Of a stretch of DNA of 64,000 nucleotides, positions 11,956 through 20,881 are shown one piece after another. This stretch comes from JAXMBX01 sp046349635 (GTDB taxonomy: Bacteria; Planctomycetota; Planctomycetia; Planctomycetales; Planctomycetaceae). Location of the stretch: NCBI GenBank assembly GCA_046349635.1, contig JAXMBX010000007.1, positions 61,928 through 125,927 of the forward strand, in the 5' to 3' direction. A program made the translations under genes and the position numbers. The notes under the pieces were generated by a model, which was not told the origin of the DNA, made no database searches, and saw only the letters and a program-made list of their open reading frames with translations. Each line of letters begins with the position of its first letter. Positions within the stretch are counted from its first letter, which is position 1.

Positions 11956-12618
11956 AATCGGCACCACGCACTGAGGCACATTGTTCGCAGGCTTGTTCAC
12001 CAGCTTCGAAACCGCCTCCGCCACCAGCCAGTCGTCCGGGCAAGGCACCAGCAACCCCAGCAGCGACTTCGCCTCCCCCTCAGGCGTATTCATCCACACG
12101 TCATACATCTCCGGAGCCAGGATCACCGGCATCCGGTTGTGGATCGGTTCCATCACCCCGTTCGGCGTCGTCGTAATCAGGCACGCACTTTCCAGCTCCT
12201 CACCCTCGGGCGATTTCCAGAACTCCCACAGCCCCGCGAAGGCAAACGGCTTGTTGTCCCGCCGGTGAATAAAATAAGGCTGCTTCTCCTTCGGACCGAG
12301 CACCTTCCACTCATAAAACCCGTCTGCGGGAATCAGGCACCGCTTCCGTTTAAACGCCGCCCGGAACGAAGGTTTGCTATCGATCCCGTCCGCCCGGGCG
12401 TTAATCAGGTTGTTCCCGATCTTCCGTTCCTTGGCCCACGACGGCACCAGGCCCCACGACATCAACGCTGCTTCCCGGTGTCCCTCCGTTTCTCGAATCA
12501 CCGGAATCGACTGCGTCGGGGCCACGTTGTAATTCGGCCGCAGTTCCAACTGCCGCAACAGGTGAAACGCCTCTTGCAGTTCGGCTGGCGTCGCTCGCAG
12601 TGTGAATCGTCCGCACAT
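11953..12618 (-). CDS. SOS-response-associated peptidase (SRAP; YedK/HMCES family)
   Basis: 221 residues. SRAP proteins form a thiazolidine crosslink with abasic sites in single-stranded DNA and protect them during replication. The catalytic Cys is residue 2 (MCGRFTLRA), which must become the N-terminus, so the start is 12618 and not the codon two residues earlier. Other family blocks are clear: NYNVAPTQSIPVIR, RCLIPADGFYEW (active-site Glu) and EPIHNRMPVIL (active-site His). The stop codon is provided by the terminal CTAG-like base group of a repeat element. No SOS box was seen upstream. Confidence 0.95.
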   Translation of the reverse strand: MCGRFTLRATPAELQEAFHLLRQLELRPNYNVAPTQSIPVIRETEGHREAALMSWGLVPSWAKERKIGNNLINARADGIDSKPSFRAAFKRKRCLIPADGFYEWKVLGPKEKQPYFIHRRDNKPFAFAGLWEFWKSPEGEELESACLITTTPNGVMEPIHNRMPVILAPEMYDVWMNTPEGEAKSLLGLLVPCPDDWLVAEAVSKLVNKPANNVPQCVVPI

Positions 12619-13208
12619 GATCACACCAGCATATCACCCCCCACCACCCCGCCCACCCCCTTCATCTTGGCTGGCCCATACGCCGGTCCTCCGGCGTGTG
12701 GGTGCCGCTAGGCACAAGAGGTTTTTCCTGGGGTGGCCCGGCCGCCGCAACGCGGCGCCCGGGTCGCGCAGCGACAAGAGGTCAGTTCAAATCGACGCAA
12801 TGGGTGGCATGCCTCTTCACCCTCGCCCCTTGTCGGGAATCAACCGAACAGGACCAGACGGGCGTCTGGTCCTTGTGAGGGCGATAGAGTTTACTTGGCT
12901 GCGAAGGCTACAGTCCTTCCTGAAACAGGGCCGGGTGAGGAGTAGGATCCAAACGTCTCTGATCTCCATTTTCCAATCCTTTCCACTGCTCACCTGCTCC
13001 CCTGCTCTCGCCCAACGGGCGCGGGGTGGCCGATTCGCCGGTACTCCGGTGTGTGCGTGGCGAAGCCACACACAGCGAACACGACCATTAGCGCCGCAAA
13101 GTTTTTTGCGGCACACTTTTTTGTTGCTTTCCAAAAATCGTTGAATCACAATCTCGGTCTAACACTTCAGTCAGCTCGCCTGCTGTTCCTTTCATTTGAT
13201 ATTCAACT
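12619..13208. repeat. Repeat-rich gap before the AT-rich cassette
   Basis: Holds two copies of the 'GGCCCATACGCC...GGCGTGTGGGTG' family (about 12670-12725 and 13020-13075), the 'GGTGGCCCGGCCGCC' family (12732-12780) and a long copy of the 'CACCCTCGCCCCTTGTCGGGAATC...ACCAGACG-CCCGTCTGGT' family (12815-12960). After 13080 base composition shifts abruptly to AT-rich, which marks the left border of the next cassette; no gene is visible there. Confidence 0.7.
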
Positions 13209-14117
13209 ATGAACGTTCGCCTTTCTCGACCATTGATAGTCAGTTGGCTATTCATTGGTACATTGATTTGTCCCTTACTAATTCCGCCAGCAGGTCCCAC
13301 ACTCTCGAGGTGGGCATTCCCTTGGACGGCAATCGCATTTGCATGGCTGAATTATGCATCATTGAAATATTGCTTAGCGCCCACGGCTCGAATCCGGTTG
13401 GGGATGTTCGCGGGGTTCATTTTCTGTGCGATCTTTGCTGCACCAGCAATGAACGGCTTCTTTTCATTAGCCTCGGAATTGGCGACACAACAAATCGCGT
13501 GGCAAGAAGCCCCTCTAATGGCTTTCCAACAGCTGGGCCGGTTACACACGCTAATCGGTCAGATACCTCATCCGAGTCAATCACCACTCGAGAAAGTTCT
13601 CGAAGTGATTTCATATATGGTGTGTGTGGGGGCTACGGAAGAATTCTTAAAACTCCTTCCTGTGATAGCTTTTATCAAGCTGCGATACATGAGAACTCTC
13701 AGTGACGTGTACCGTGTTGCGGCATTTTCGGCCTTTGGTTTTGGTGTTAGTGAGGCTTGGTGGTATTGCTGGTATCAAATGGAGTTCGAGCGAAGCCCAT
13801 TGACGCAATACATCGGGCGGTTGTTGAGTTGCCCGTTGGCGCACGTAGCGTTCTCCCTATTGGCCTCGCATGTACTTGTCCGACTCGCGGCACGTGTCTC
13901 AGGCACTAAATACAAACTCAAAAACATTTTTATGACGGCATGCATCGCTGCATTTCTAATCGGCGGTTTACATGGACTTTATGACTGGCTGCTGTTTCGC
14001 AAATTACCTGGGTTAGCCGGAGTGCTCATGACTGCTGTGGCATTCTCGGTCATACACCTTGAACTCCTCCCTGGCGCCAGATGTCGAAGTGATTGGGCGC
14101 CTTCTGAAGCCGTATGA
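13209..14117 (+). CDS. PrsW-like intramembrane metalloprotease
   Basis: 302 residues with about eight hydrophobic segments. The PrsW/CPBP-type catalytic constellation is visible in membrane segments: Glu144-Glu145 (ATEEFLKLLPV), Glu182 (FGVSEAWWY), His212 (PLAHVAFSLL) and His255 (LHGLYDWLL). Relatives perform site-1 cleavage of anti-sigma factors or act as abortive-infection and bacteriocin-immunity proteases. It opens the AT-rich cassette 13.2-15.8 kb and precedes two secreted proteins on the same strand, so a processing, export or immunity role for them is an inference. It differs clearly from the zinc-ribbon PrsW protein at 59.9 kb in length and N-terminus. Confidence 0.75.
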   Translation: MNVRLSRPLIVSWLFIGTLICPLLIPPAGPTLSRWAFPWTAIAFAWLNYASLKYCLAPTARIRLGMFAGFIFCAIFAAPAMNGFFSLASELATQQIAWQEAPLMAFQQLGRLHTLIGQIPHPSQSPLEKVLEVISYMVCVGATEEFLKLLPVIAFIKLRYMRTLSDVYRVAAFSAFGFGVSEAWWYCWYQMEFERSPLTQYIGRLLSCPLAHVAFSLLASHVLVRLAARVSGTKYKLKNIFMTACIAAFLIGGLHGLYDWLLFRKLPGLAGVLMTAVAFSVIHLELLPGARCRSDWAPSEAV

Positions 14118-14181
14118 AATGTTTTTGACGGACAAGTGTATGGATTATGCAACTTTGTCACTGCAATGAAGGGAATGGATG

Positions 14182-14637
14182 ATGAATCGAAAATGCGGGC
14201 TAGTTTTGGCATGCTGCCTAGCGATGGCGTCGTTGGCGTGGTGGTCTCCACAAGCAGAGTTACGCAGGGGAGGAAAGCGTGGAAGAACGTGTTGCTGTCC
14301 AGCACAATCCACATGCTCTTCACCTGGAACTCAGACAAATGGTCCGCGGTGGATCTTGTGGCTACAAGAGAAAAAAGCCGACCAGTGGTGGGAAGTGCCA
14401 GGTTATCGTCAGGAATATGCTGACTACAATCAGTTTCTGCAGGCATATAACAGTCTTGCCGCTGACGTCACTCGCTGGAATCAAAATGGCTCTGTTTATG
14501 CAGTAAATTGGAAGATGGAAAATGGCTCGGCTGATGACGATCCAGACCTGCCCATTCCTTCTGAAGTGCCAGATGTGCCGCCGCTTCCATCGCGGGAAGA
14601 GTTGTTTAAAGCCCCACCTGAAGCGTTAGACTCTTAA
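14182..14637 (+). CDS. Small secreted protein, unknown function
   Basis: About 151 residues. The start MNRKCGLVLACCLAMASLAWW reads as a signal peptide, preceded by a GAAGGGA ribosome-binding site; an ATG one codon earlier (14179) is equally possible. The C-terminal half is acidic and Pro-rich (DDDPDLPIPSEVPDVPPLPSREE). A middle stretch (GRTCCCPAQSTCSSPGTQ) is oddly Cys-rich, while the +1 frame there reads more like protein (KNVLLSSTIHMLFTWNSDKW), so two compensating indels may be present. No family recognised. The gene lies 64 bases after the PrsW-like gene and 48 before the next, so it is probably co-transcribed. Confidence 0.5.
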   Translation: MNRKCGLVLACCLAMASLAWWSPQAELRRGGKRGRTCCCPAQSTCSSPGTQTNGPRWILWLQEKKADQWWEVPGYRQEYADYNQFLQAYNSLAADVTRWNQNGSVYAVNWKMENGSADDDPDLPIPSEVPDVPPLPSREELFKAPPEALDS

Positions 14638-14685
14638 TGGATTCCGTAAATTCTGTTTTCATGAAATCAGTATTGGAGAATCGTC

Positions 14686-15759
14686 ATGAATAAAATTTCA
14701 ATGCTCATGATTGCGAGCGTTTTCGTAAGTTATGCAGCGGCGGGAGAGAGAGACGAGGCCTACAAGCGTTTGCAGGCAATGGATAAGCAGGCGCAGGCAA
14801 TGAAAGTCAAGCAGCAGGAAGCACGAAATCAGTTGATGAATAAGCGAGGTCAGTTAAAGCAGGCGAAGCAAAGTATTGCTGCCGGGAAGGCGGCTGCACA
14901 GAATCAGGCACAGCCCTCCATCAACTATGACAACTATGACATGTGTCCAAACGGTCATCCTTGGGACGACTGCAATCATGAGGAAGAAAAAGCGGAATGG
15001 CTTCGGCGTCAAACAGACGCGGTGTATCGATTCCAGAAAAATATGGAGAAGATCTTGGATGACTTTCGTGAGCGGTCAGAGCAACTGATGAACGACATCC
15101 TCGGGTATAAGGATGAAACCAAGGATTACGAGTCGAAAAACACTACTTTGAAGGGCGTCAACAAAGATATATCTGATTTGAAGAAAGACCTGCCATTTCT
15201 GGCGGACAACAAGCCGTCAGATCAACTTTCAGGAAAACTGAAGGATATTGGCACTAAGATGGATGGATCGACTGACAAGTATCAGGCAGGCGACGGTACA
15301 ACAAAGTGCAACTTATTCCTTCAAGATTACGCGAACGAATTATTGGATGGGGCCGACGTCAAACAGTTAAACGGTTCGGCCAATGACATCTGCAAGAATT
15401 TAGCCGCGGCCGCGGACAAAGGTGAGGACGGGATATATAGCATTGACATCAAAAAGAATCCGCTCGATAAATATAGGCAATCTCTTGAGGCAGCGAATCA
15501 AGGCGACCTGGTAGTAAATTGCAAGCCCGCGGCGGGTCATGGTCACGTTAATGTTACGCTGCCCGGTGCCAAACTGAGTGATCGAGGTGTTCCGTATGTG
15601 GCACAGGCCGGTTCGAGCTTATCTCGATTAGGCGGCCAAAGTGTCTTCACGCCCAGTCATCCAGTCCCGCTCTCCGAGACCTTCAGTAAAACCGACAGGA
15701 ACAGCGACGAATTTCGCGTCTTCGTCATACCAAATCCGAAGAATCGCGCCAAAAAATGA
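14686..15759 (+). CDS. Secreted coiled-coil protein with possible Cys/His amidase-like C-terminus
   Basis: 357 residues with a GGAG site 8 bases before ATG. A signal peptide (MNKISMLMIASVFVSYAAAG) is followed by a long Gln/Lys/Ala-rich helix (22-75), a possible metal knuckle CPNGHPWDDCNH (Cys87, His91, Cys96, His98) and a second helical region (100-190). The C-terminal part carries TKCNLFLQDYANEL (Cys208) and, about 77 residues later, GDLVVNCKPAAGHGHVNV (His285/287). Cys at a helix start followed by GHxxV is the arrangement of papain-like NlpC/P60 and Tae-type amidases, so a peptidoglycan-cleaving activity is possible but unproven. It is the last gene before a strong hairpin. Confidence 0.6.
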   Translation: MNKISMLMIASVFVSYAAAGERDEAYKRLQAMDKQAQAMKVKQQEARNQLMNKRGQLKQAKQSIAAGKAAAQNQAQPSINYDNYDMCPNGHPWDDCNHEEEKAEWLRRQTDAVYRFQKNMEKILDDFRERSEQLMNDILGYKDETKDYESKNTTLKGVNKDISDLKKDLPFLADNKPSDQLSGKLKDIGTKMDGSTDKYQAGDGTTKCNLFLQDYANELLDGADVKQLNGSANDICKNLAAAADKGEDGIYSIDIKKNPLDKYRQSLEAANQGDLVVNCKPAAGHGHVNVTLPGAKLSDRGVPYVAQAGSSLSRLGGQSVFTPSHPVPLSETFSKTDRNSDEFRVFVIPNPKNRAKK

Positions 15760-15773
15760 ATTCGGCTGATAGG

Positions 15774-15805
15774 ACAGAGGGCACAAGAATAATTGTGCCC
15801 TCTGT
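15774..15805 (+). terminator. Strong hairpin ending the AT-rich cassette
   Basis: Perfect 13-bp stem ACAGAGGGCACAA (15774-15786) / TTGTGCCCTCTGT (15793-15805) with a six-base loop, 14 bases after the stop codon. The T-tract is short (TCATGTTT). It is likely the terminator for the cassette and may work bidirectionally with the gene converging from the right. Confidence 0.75.
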
Positions 15806-15933
15806 TCATGTTTGGCGGGGTCGCACAGGTTAACTGTACTCAGTTTACCTTTGTGCGCCAGCACAAGAGCACAGTTCAAATCGATCCCCACCTCTCCCAG
15901 AAGATCCTCCCATCGGCTCTCGTCTTGCCCCCG

Positions 15934-18300
15934 TCACCCCCCCGCCAGCCCCCGCATCCGCTCCAGGTCTTTCTCCGACAGATATTTATCCGTGTGGCCC
16001 AGCCGCCGGTTAATCTCCTCCTGCGCCAGCGCTCGCCGCGCCGCCTCCTTGGCCGTCGCCCCGTCCCCCGCCTGTGACGCCGCCCAGCCCCAGTCCGCCA
16101 GCAAATCCGCCCGATACGGATACCGCGCAACCGCTCGCGAGTAATACAGAGCGGCCTCCTGCCATGCACCACGCGAAACGTCAGGCTGCGCCGCCGTCAG
16201 TTCACCCTTCCGCGTATAAATCTCTCCCAACTGGCGAGAGTTCCCCGGTGGAGACGGATTCCGATGCAGAATTTCCTTCAAGGCCGCAGCGAGTTGTTCG
16301 AAGTCCTCCTCGGACCGACTGACCGACCACCGCTCGAAATAAAACCCCGCCAAGCGATCCCAGGCCTCTGTCCCCCACGGATCGGCCGCACAAGCCTGCC
16401 GGAGCAACGCGAGCTTCTGACTCGGGTCCCGCGCGACCTCGGCCTGTTCCAGATCCAGCCGCACCATCGCGACCGGCAGGTACGCCGTCCACACACACCC
16501 CATCAGACCGGCGACACCGCAACTCAATCCCAGCAGTCCCGCGAATCGCGGCGTGAGCGCTCCCCCCTTCTCGCCAGCGAAGGTCTTCATCGGAGCGACA
16601 TTCAGCAGCACCACGAACCACAACACAACCTGCAGGAACCCGGGCATCCCCACGCCCCCCGCACCCAGCAGATGCAACCCCACCCCCAGCAGCAGACACG
16701 GCACGACCACTCGCAGATCGAGCGCGCGGGGCACGGGCCACGGCAGGATCATCAGCAGCAGCCACCCGAAACTCAACACTCCCAGTTCCATGTCGAACCC
16801 GCCGGTGCTCAGGAACAGCATCCCCAACCCGAACATCCCCCCGGTCAGGACCACCGACTCCTCGAACGACCACGTGAACGGCTCACTCGCGAGCAGCGGG
16901 AGTTCCTGATTCGGGGACTCCGGGCGCTGCACGCACAGCGAAACCACCGCGCGCAGCACCAGCCCGATCAGCAACACCAGCCCCGCAAACGCGATCAATC
17001 CTCCCGAGGTCCAGACATCGAGGAGTGCATTGTGCGGATCGGCGATCTCTTCACTCGATTGGGGCAACTTGTATTGCAGATAAAACGGCCGGAAGTTCCC
17101 CGGCCCCACCCCGAACAGGAAATGATCCCGCACGACCAGCCAGGAACTCCACCAGTACTCGGCTCGATACTGCAACGACTTCGGAGCCTCGAGCAGCACC
17201 TCGGCATCGATCCCGCCGGTCATCCAGGCCACTCCGATCAACACACACACCACTGCGGCCCCGGCCCCCAGCCAGAACAACAGTTTTTTGAACGAGGGGA
17301 CCCCCTCCCGCAGCGTCGCCAGCGTCACCACGCCCCCCCCGACCAGCAACGCCAGGTAAGCAGTCCGGCTTTTCGTCAGCAGCAACGCATACGCAGTCAC
17401 CCCCAGCAGCAACAGAACTCCGATCGCCACTCCCCAGGCTCGCCGGCCCCCCGCAGACCGGTTCTGACTCAGGAGATTCTGAATCACCAGGCCCAGAAGC
17501 GGTATGCACGCCATCAACAGCAGGCCCGCGAAAGTATTCGCCAGCGAACACCGCCCCAGGGCCTCCCGGCTTTGCAACAACCGGTTCTCGAAGATCCCCC
17601 GCCCCGGCCCCGAGATCCAGGCAGGGTCCACTCCCATGTTTGCGATCTGCCGCCGCGTGTGGACGATCCGGAATTGAATTTCGGGAGTGACGGGTTTGAT
17701 CTGCTCCAGTTGGTCGAGCTCCTGCCGCAACGGCAGATACTGACCGGCCATGGACCGATACCAGACATGATGCTGCCAGATCCCGTAACCTGCGGACACG
17801 ATCAGCCCGCACAGGATCGCACGCGTCAGGACGTTGCGCAGCGCAACACGTTCCGCGAGCGTACTCAGCACGATGTACGCCCCGGCCAGGGACAACCACT
17901 CCCACAGCAGGTTGATCGCCGTCCGCTGATCCCCGACCGTGCACCACACCAGAACCGCCGACAGCACCTCCCCCCCGCAGATCAGCCCCAGCGCCACATC
18001 CTGCATGGTGATCCGCAGCGGCCCGTCAGCCGTCCGGACACGCCACCAGCCCCACACCCCCAGCAGCACGAACCACAGCAGCGCGCACGGCAGGGAATCC
18101 CCCAAGCCGGCCGCCTCGGGAGGAATGAACAACCGCGCGACCATCAGCGCCGACGCTCCGAGGACCAGCATTGCTTCCAGCCCGCGCGTCAACCACGAAC
18201 CGTCCCCTTTCTGAACGGAGCCGGCCTGCGCAGCCGCTGCTGCGGAATTTGCTCCCCCGATCTTGCCGGTGGGAGTGCGTCGCGCGGGAGCCGGGGTCAT
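15934..18300 (-). CDS. O-antigen ligase/polymerase-like membrane protein with C-terminal TPRs
   Basis: 788 residues. Residues about 35-560 contain ten or more hydrophobic helices. The Wzy_C signature region is readable as FGVGPGNFRPFYLQYK followed by DPHNALLDVWTSGGL, where the conserved H-N lies in the periplasmic loop of O-antigen ligases. The C-terminal ~190 residues hold TPR-like helices (LLRQACAADPWGTEAWDRLAGFYF; AALYYSRAVARYPYRADLLADWG). This layout is typical of planctomycete polysaccharide ligases/polymerases. The start ATG at 18300 is 16 bases from the stop of the WecA/MraY-type gene, so the two form one operon for cell-surface glycan synthesis. Confidence 0.85.
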   Translation of the reverse strand: MTPAPARRTPTGKIGGANSAAAAAQAGSVQKGDGSWLTRGLEAMLVLGASALMVARLFIPPEAAGLGDSLPCALLWFVLLGVWGWWRVRTADGPLRITMQDVALGLICGGEVLSAVLVWCTVGDQRTAINLLWEWLSLAGAYIVLSTLAERVALRNVLTRAILCGLIVSAGYGIWQHHVWYRSMAGQYLPLRQELDQLEQIKPVTPEIQFRIVHTRRQIANMGVDPAWISGPGRGIFENRLLQSREALGRCSLANTFAGLLLMACIPLLGLVIQNLLSQNRSAGGRRAWGVAIGVLLLLGVTAYALLLTKSRTAYLALLVGGGVVTLATLREGVPSFKKLLFWLGAGAAVVCVLIGVAWMTGGIDAEVLLEAPKSLQYRAEYWWSSWLVVRDHFLFGVGPGNFRPFYLQYKLPQSSEEIADPHNALLDVWTSGGLIAFAGLVLLIGLVLRAVVSLCVQRPESPNQELPLLASEPFTWSFEESVVLTGGMFGLGMLFLSTGGFDMELGVLSFGWLLLMILPWPVPRALDLRVVVPCLLLGVGLHLLGAGGVGMPGFLQVVLWFVVLLNVAPMKTFAGEKGGALTPRFAGLLGLSCGVAGLMGCVWTAYLPVAMVRLDLEQAEVARDPSQKLALLRQACAADPWGTEAWDRLAGFYFERWSVSRSEEDFEQLAAALKEILHRNPSPPGNSRQLGEIYTRKGELTAAQPDVSRGAWQEAALYYSRAVARYPYRADLLADWGWAASQAGDGATAKEAARRALAQEEINRRLGHTDKYLSEKDLERMRGLAGG

Positions 18301-18315
18301 CAGCCGTCCTCCCTC

Positions 18316-19429
18316 TTAAGATCGGCCTTTGCGACCGGCCGTTTCCAGAATCGCGATCACCGTCAGCACGCACGCAATCAGCAGCATCACCAGAAACGCA
18401 TCGTGCCAGTCCTTCAGGCGATACAGCAGCAACCCCCCCAGCCCGGTCATCAGCGTGGCGAGATGGATCGTCGCCACCGCCGCCGGCTTGGACAGTCCCA
18501 GTTCCACCAGCCGATGCGAAAAGTGCGACTTGTCCGCGTGAAACGGACTCCGCTTCTGCATCAGCCGAATGAAAATCACCGTGCAGAAGTCATACAGCGG
18601 AATAGCCAGAATACACAGCGGAGCCAGAACGACGTGCTTCCCCGTGGAACTGGCATCGTAGAACGTCCCCAACACCGTCATGCTCGCCAGGAACAGCCCG
18701 ATCAGGTAACTGCCGGTGTCCCCCATGAAAATCTTCGCGGGGGGGCGATTGTGTACCAGGAACCCGGCCAGCGAACCCGCCATGATCAGCGAAACCCACC
18801 CACCAGCCACCGCGGTTCTTCCGTGAAGCTGAGCATGATGATCGCGAACAGCACCGGGCGATCAGCGCGATCCCTCCCGACAGCGCATCCATGTTGTCCA
18901 GGAAGTTGAACGAGTTGATCAGCACCATCATCCAGAAGAATGTGAAAATACTCCCCAGCCACGGGGCATCCACGAACAGCGTCGCCCGCACCCCGGCGTA
19001 AATCAAGCCGGCGGAAAGGAGCATCTGGATCAACAGCCGCGGCTGCCACGGCAGATTCTTCAGGTCATCCAGCAGCCCCATCGTGGAGAGGACGGTCCCC
19101 CCGGCGATGATCGACCACACCAGATGCCCCCGCTGCAGCACCCCCTGCAAATGCCCCCGCATCGAGGCATCGCACCAACTGGCGAACATCCCGCGATCCA
19201 CCACCAGCCACGCCAGGATATGGACCACCAGCAGCGGCACAATCACGCCGCACCAGATCCCGATCCCGCCCCCCAATGGCGTCGGGGTGACGTGCACTTT
19301 GCGGGCCGCCGGCTGATCCATCAGCCCCCAGCGGGGAGCGTAACGCCGCACCAACGCCGTGGCGATCACAGACACAACAAAGGAAGAGCCCAGGCAGCTC
19401 AGAATCAGAATCAACATTTCGTACGGCAA
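18316..19429 (-). pseudogene. WecA/MraY-family undecaprenyl-phosphate sugar-1-phosphate transferase, two frameshifts
   Basis: Family enzymes attach GlcNAc-1-P or a similar sugar to undecaprenyl phosphate, the first step of surface glycan synthesis. Frame 1 (from a TTG at 19429, or the ATG at 19417) has KVHVTPTPLGGGIGI, the Asp-rich GLLDDLKNLPWQPRLLIQ and NSFNFLDNMDALSGG. Frame 2 carries only LFAIIMLSFTEEPRWLVGG (about 18800-18858). Frame 3 resumes with VSLIMAGSLAGFLVHN, then AKIFMGDTGSYLIG and the HADKSHFSHRL motif. All catalytic motifs survive, but in three frames: single-base indels lie near 18858 and 18797. Two indels within about 60 bases suggest local decay or a local read error. It is the operon partner of the O-antigen-ligase-like gene. 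Confidence 0.85.
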
Positions 19430-19706
19430 CCCCGGCTCCGCCGGAGTCTGTCAACTTTCTGCAGAAGGTTTGGAGCAGTTTTTAACTTCGAACGAGGGGA
19501 TTTCACGGCTCACGCGGTCCCCCGCCCCGATGGAGATCCGGTTGGCAAGCCGGGGATGTGCCAGAAATACGACGAATCGGGCCGCCGAAATGAAAAATTC
19601 CGGGGGAGACTCCTCATCGTACCGGGGCTGGCGTATCGTATGCCAGACTGGAGCGAAGTTGAGTCTCGGTTCACCGAAAAAACGGCGGAAAAGGAGCGAA
19701 AATCCG

Positions 19707-20015
19707 ATGGCGCAAGCGCCGAAAAGTATCCGGTCCCTCCGGGATCAAGGAGTCCTGGAACTGACGTGGGAGGAGGGAGGTCCGTACCGGATTCCGTTCA
19801 AACTGGTCCGGGCCGCCTGCCCCTGTGCCTCCTGCATCGAGGAATGGACCGGCCGCCGGCTCCTGGACCCCGCCACCATTCCGGAGGACATCCACCCCGA
19901 ACAGATGGGCTTCGTCGGGAATTATTCGCTGAAAATTCACTGGTCCGACGGCCACAACACCGGCCTGTACACTTGGGATCACCTGGCGGAACTCTGCCCT
20001 CCCCCGCCGAAGTAA
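19707..20015 (+). CDS. DUF971 (GBBH-like N-terminal domain) protein
   Basis: 102 residues beginning MAQAPKSIRSL, with AAGGAG seven to eight bases before the ATG. The open frame extends to 19359, but that part lacks family similarity. The single domain matches DUF971: LELTWEEGGPYRIPFKLVRAACPCASC, then the GFVGNYSLKIHWSDGHNTGLYTWDHL segment typical of the family. The paired Cys (CPCASC) may bind iron-sulfur or zinc; some family members are linked to Fe-S assembly. It lies 23 bases before the CYTH gene and is likely co-transcribed with it. Confidence 0.88.
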   Translation: MAQAPKSIRSLRDQGVLELTWEEGGPYRIPFKLVRAACPCASCIEEWTGRRLLDPATIPEDIHPEQMGFVGNYSLKIHWSDGHNTGLYTWDHLAELCPPPPK

Positions 20016-20038
20016 GCACGAGGAAAAGGATCGCCTCC

Positions 20039-20593
20039 ATGCTGGAAGTGGAACTGAAATTCGCGTTGACCGACCCGTCGGCCACCCGCCGGGAACTGCA
20101 GCAGTTGACGCTCGGCCCGGGGACGACGCAGACACAACGGGACGCGTACTTCAATCACCCGGCGAAAGATTTTGCCCAGACGGATGAGGCGCTGCGGATT
20201 CGTTCGGTCGGCGAGAAAAACTTCGTGACCTACAAAGGCCCGATGCGCGACGCCCAGACCAAGACGCGGGAAGAGATCGAAACGCCGTTGGGAGATGGGG
20301 CGCAGGTGGCGGCGGAGTTCAGTGAGGTGCTGGTGAAGCTCGGGTTTCGTCCGGTGCGGGTCGTCGCGAAGGTGCGGACGACGTGGCATCTGCACTGGAA
20401 TGAACGAGACTGGGAAATCGCGTGGGATGAAGTCGAGGGGTTGGGGACGTACCTCGAAATTGAGACGCAGGCGGACGAGGCGGGGTATCCGGGCGCGAAG
20501 GAGGCGATCCTGGAACTGGCGGCGGCGTTGAAGCTGGGGACGCAGGAACGGCGGTCTTATCTGCGGCTGCTGCTGGAGAAATCCGCCGGCTGA
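20039..20593 (+). CDS. CYTH-domain protein (class IV adenylate cyclase-like)
   Basis: 184 residues. The CYTH triphosphate-tunnel fold is indicated by the N-terminal ExExK signature (MLEVELKFAL) and by ordered charged strands (ALRIRS; FVTYKGP; KTREEIE; VRTTWHLHW; WEIAWDEVEGLGTYLEIE). Such proteins act on triphosphate substrates (thiamine triphosphatase, inorganic triphosphatase or CyaB-type cyclase), and the activity cannot be told from sequence. It contains one uniform domain ending LRLLLEKSAG. An 85-base piece of it (20435-20519) recurs at 30211-30295. Confidence 0.88.
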   Translation: MLEVELKFALTDPSATRRELQQLTLGPGTTQTQRDAYFNHPAKDFAQTDEALRIRSVGEKNFVTYKGPMRDAQTKTREEIETPLGDGAQVAAEFSEVLVKLGFRPVRVVAKVRTTWHLHWNERDWEIAWDEVEGLGTYLEIETQADEAGYPGAKEAILELAAALKLGTQERRSYLRLLLEKSAG

Positions 20594-20881
20594 TCCGGCA
20601 GAGCCGGCATCGCACTTTGAGACTGGCGCGGGTGTCGAGAATCTTCGAGAGGGAATCGACATTCTCGTGCTGAAAGGGCTGGGTGAGTTCTGCATCGGAA
20701 TCCGTCTCCGCCGTGGAATGAACGCCTGATGGGGAAATCTCGACGCGGAAGGGAGAGCTGAGGCCGTCCCCGGCTGAGGTTTCCCGAGCGGCGTCTCACG
20801 TGGCCGCTCTACACTATTGGGGAGTCGTTGCGCGGATTCTTTCACGGGGAGATTGATCGGCGGCTGCGCGGCGGGGGGACA

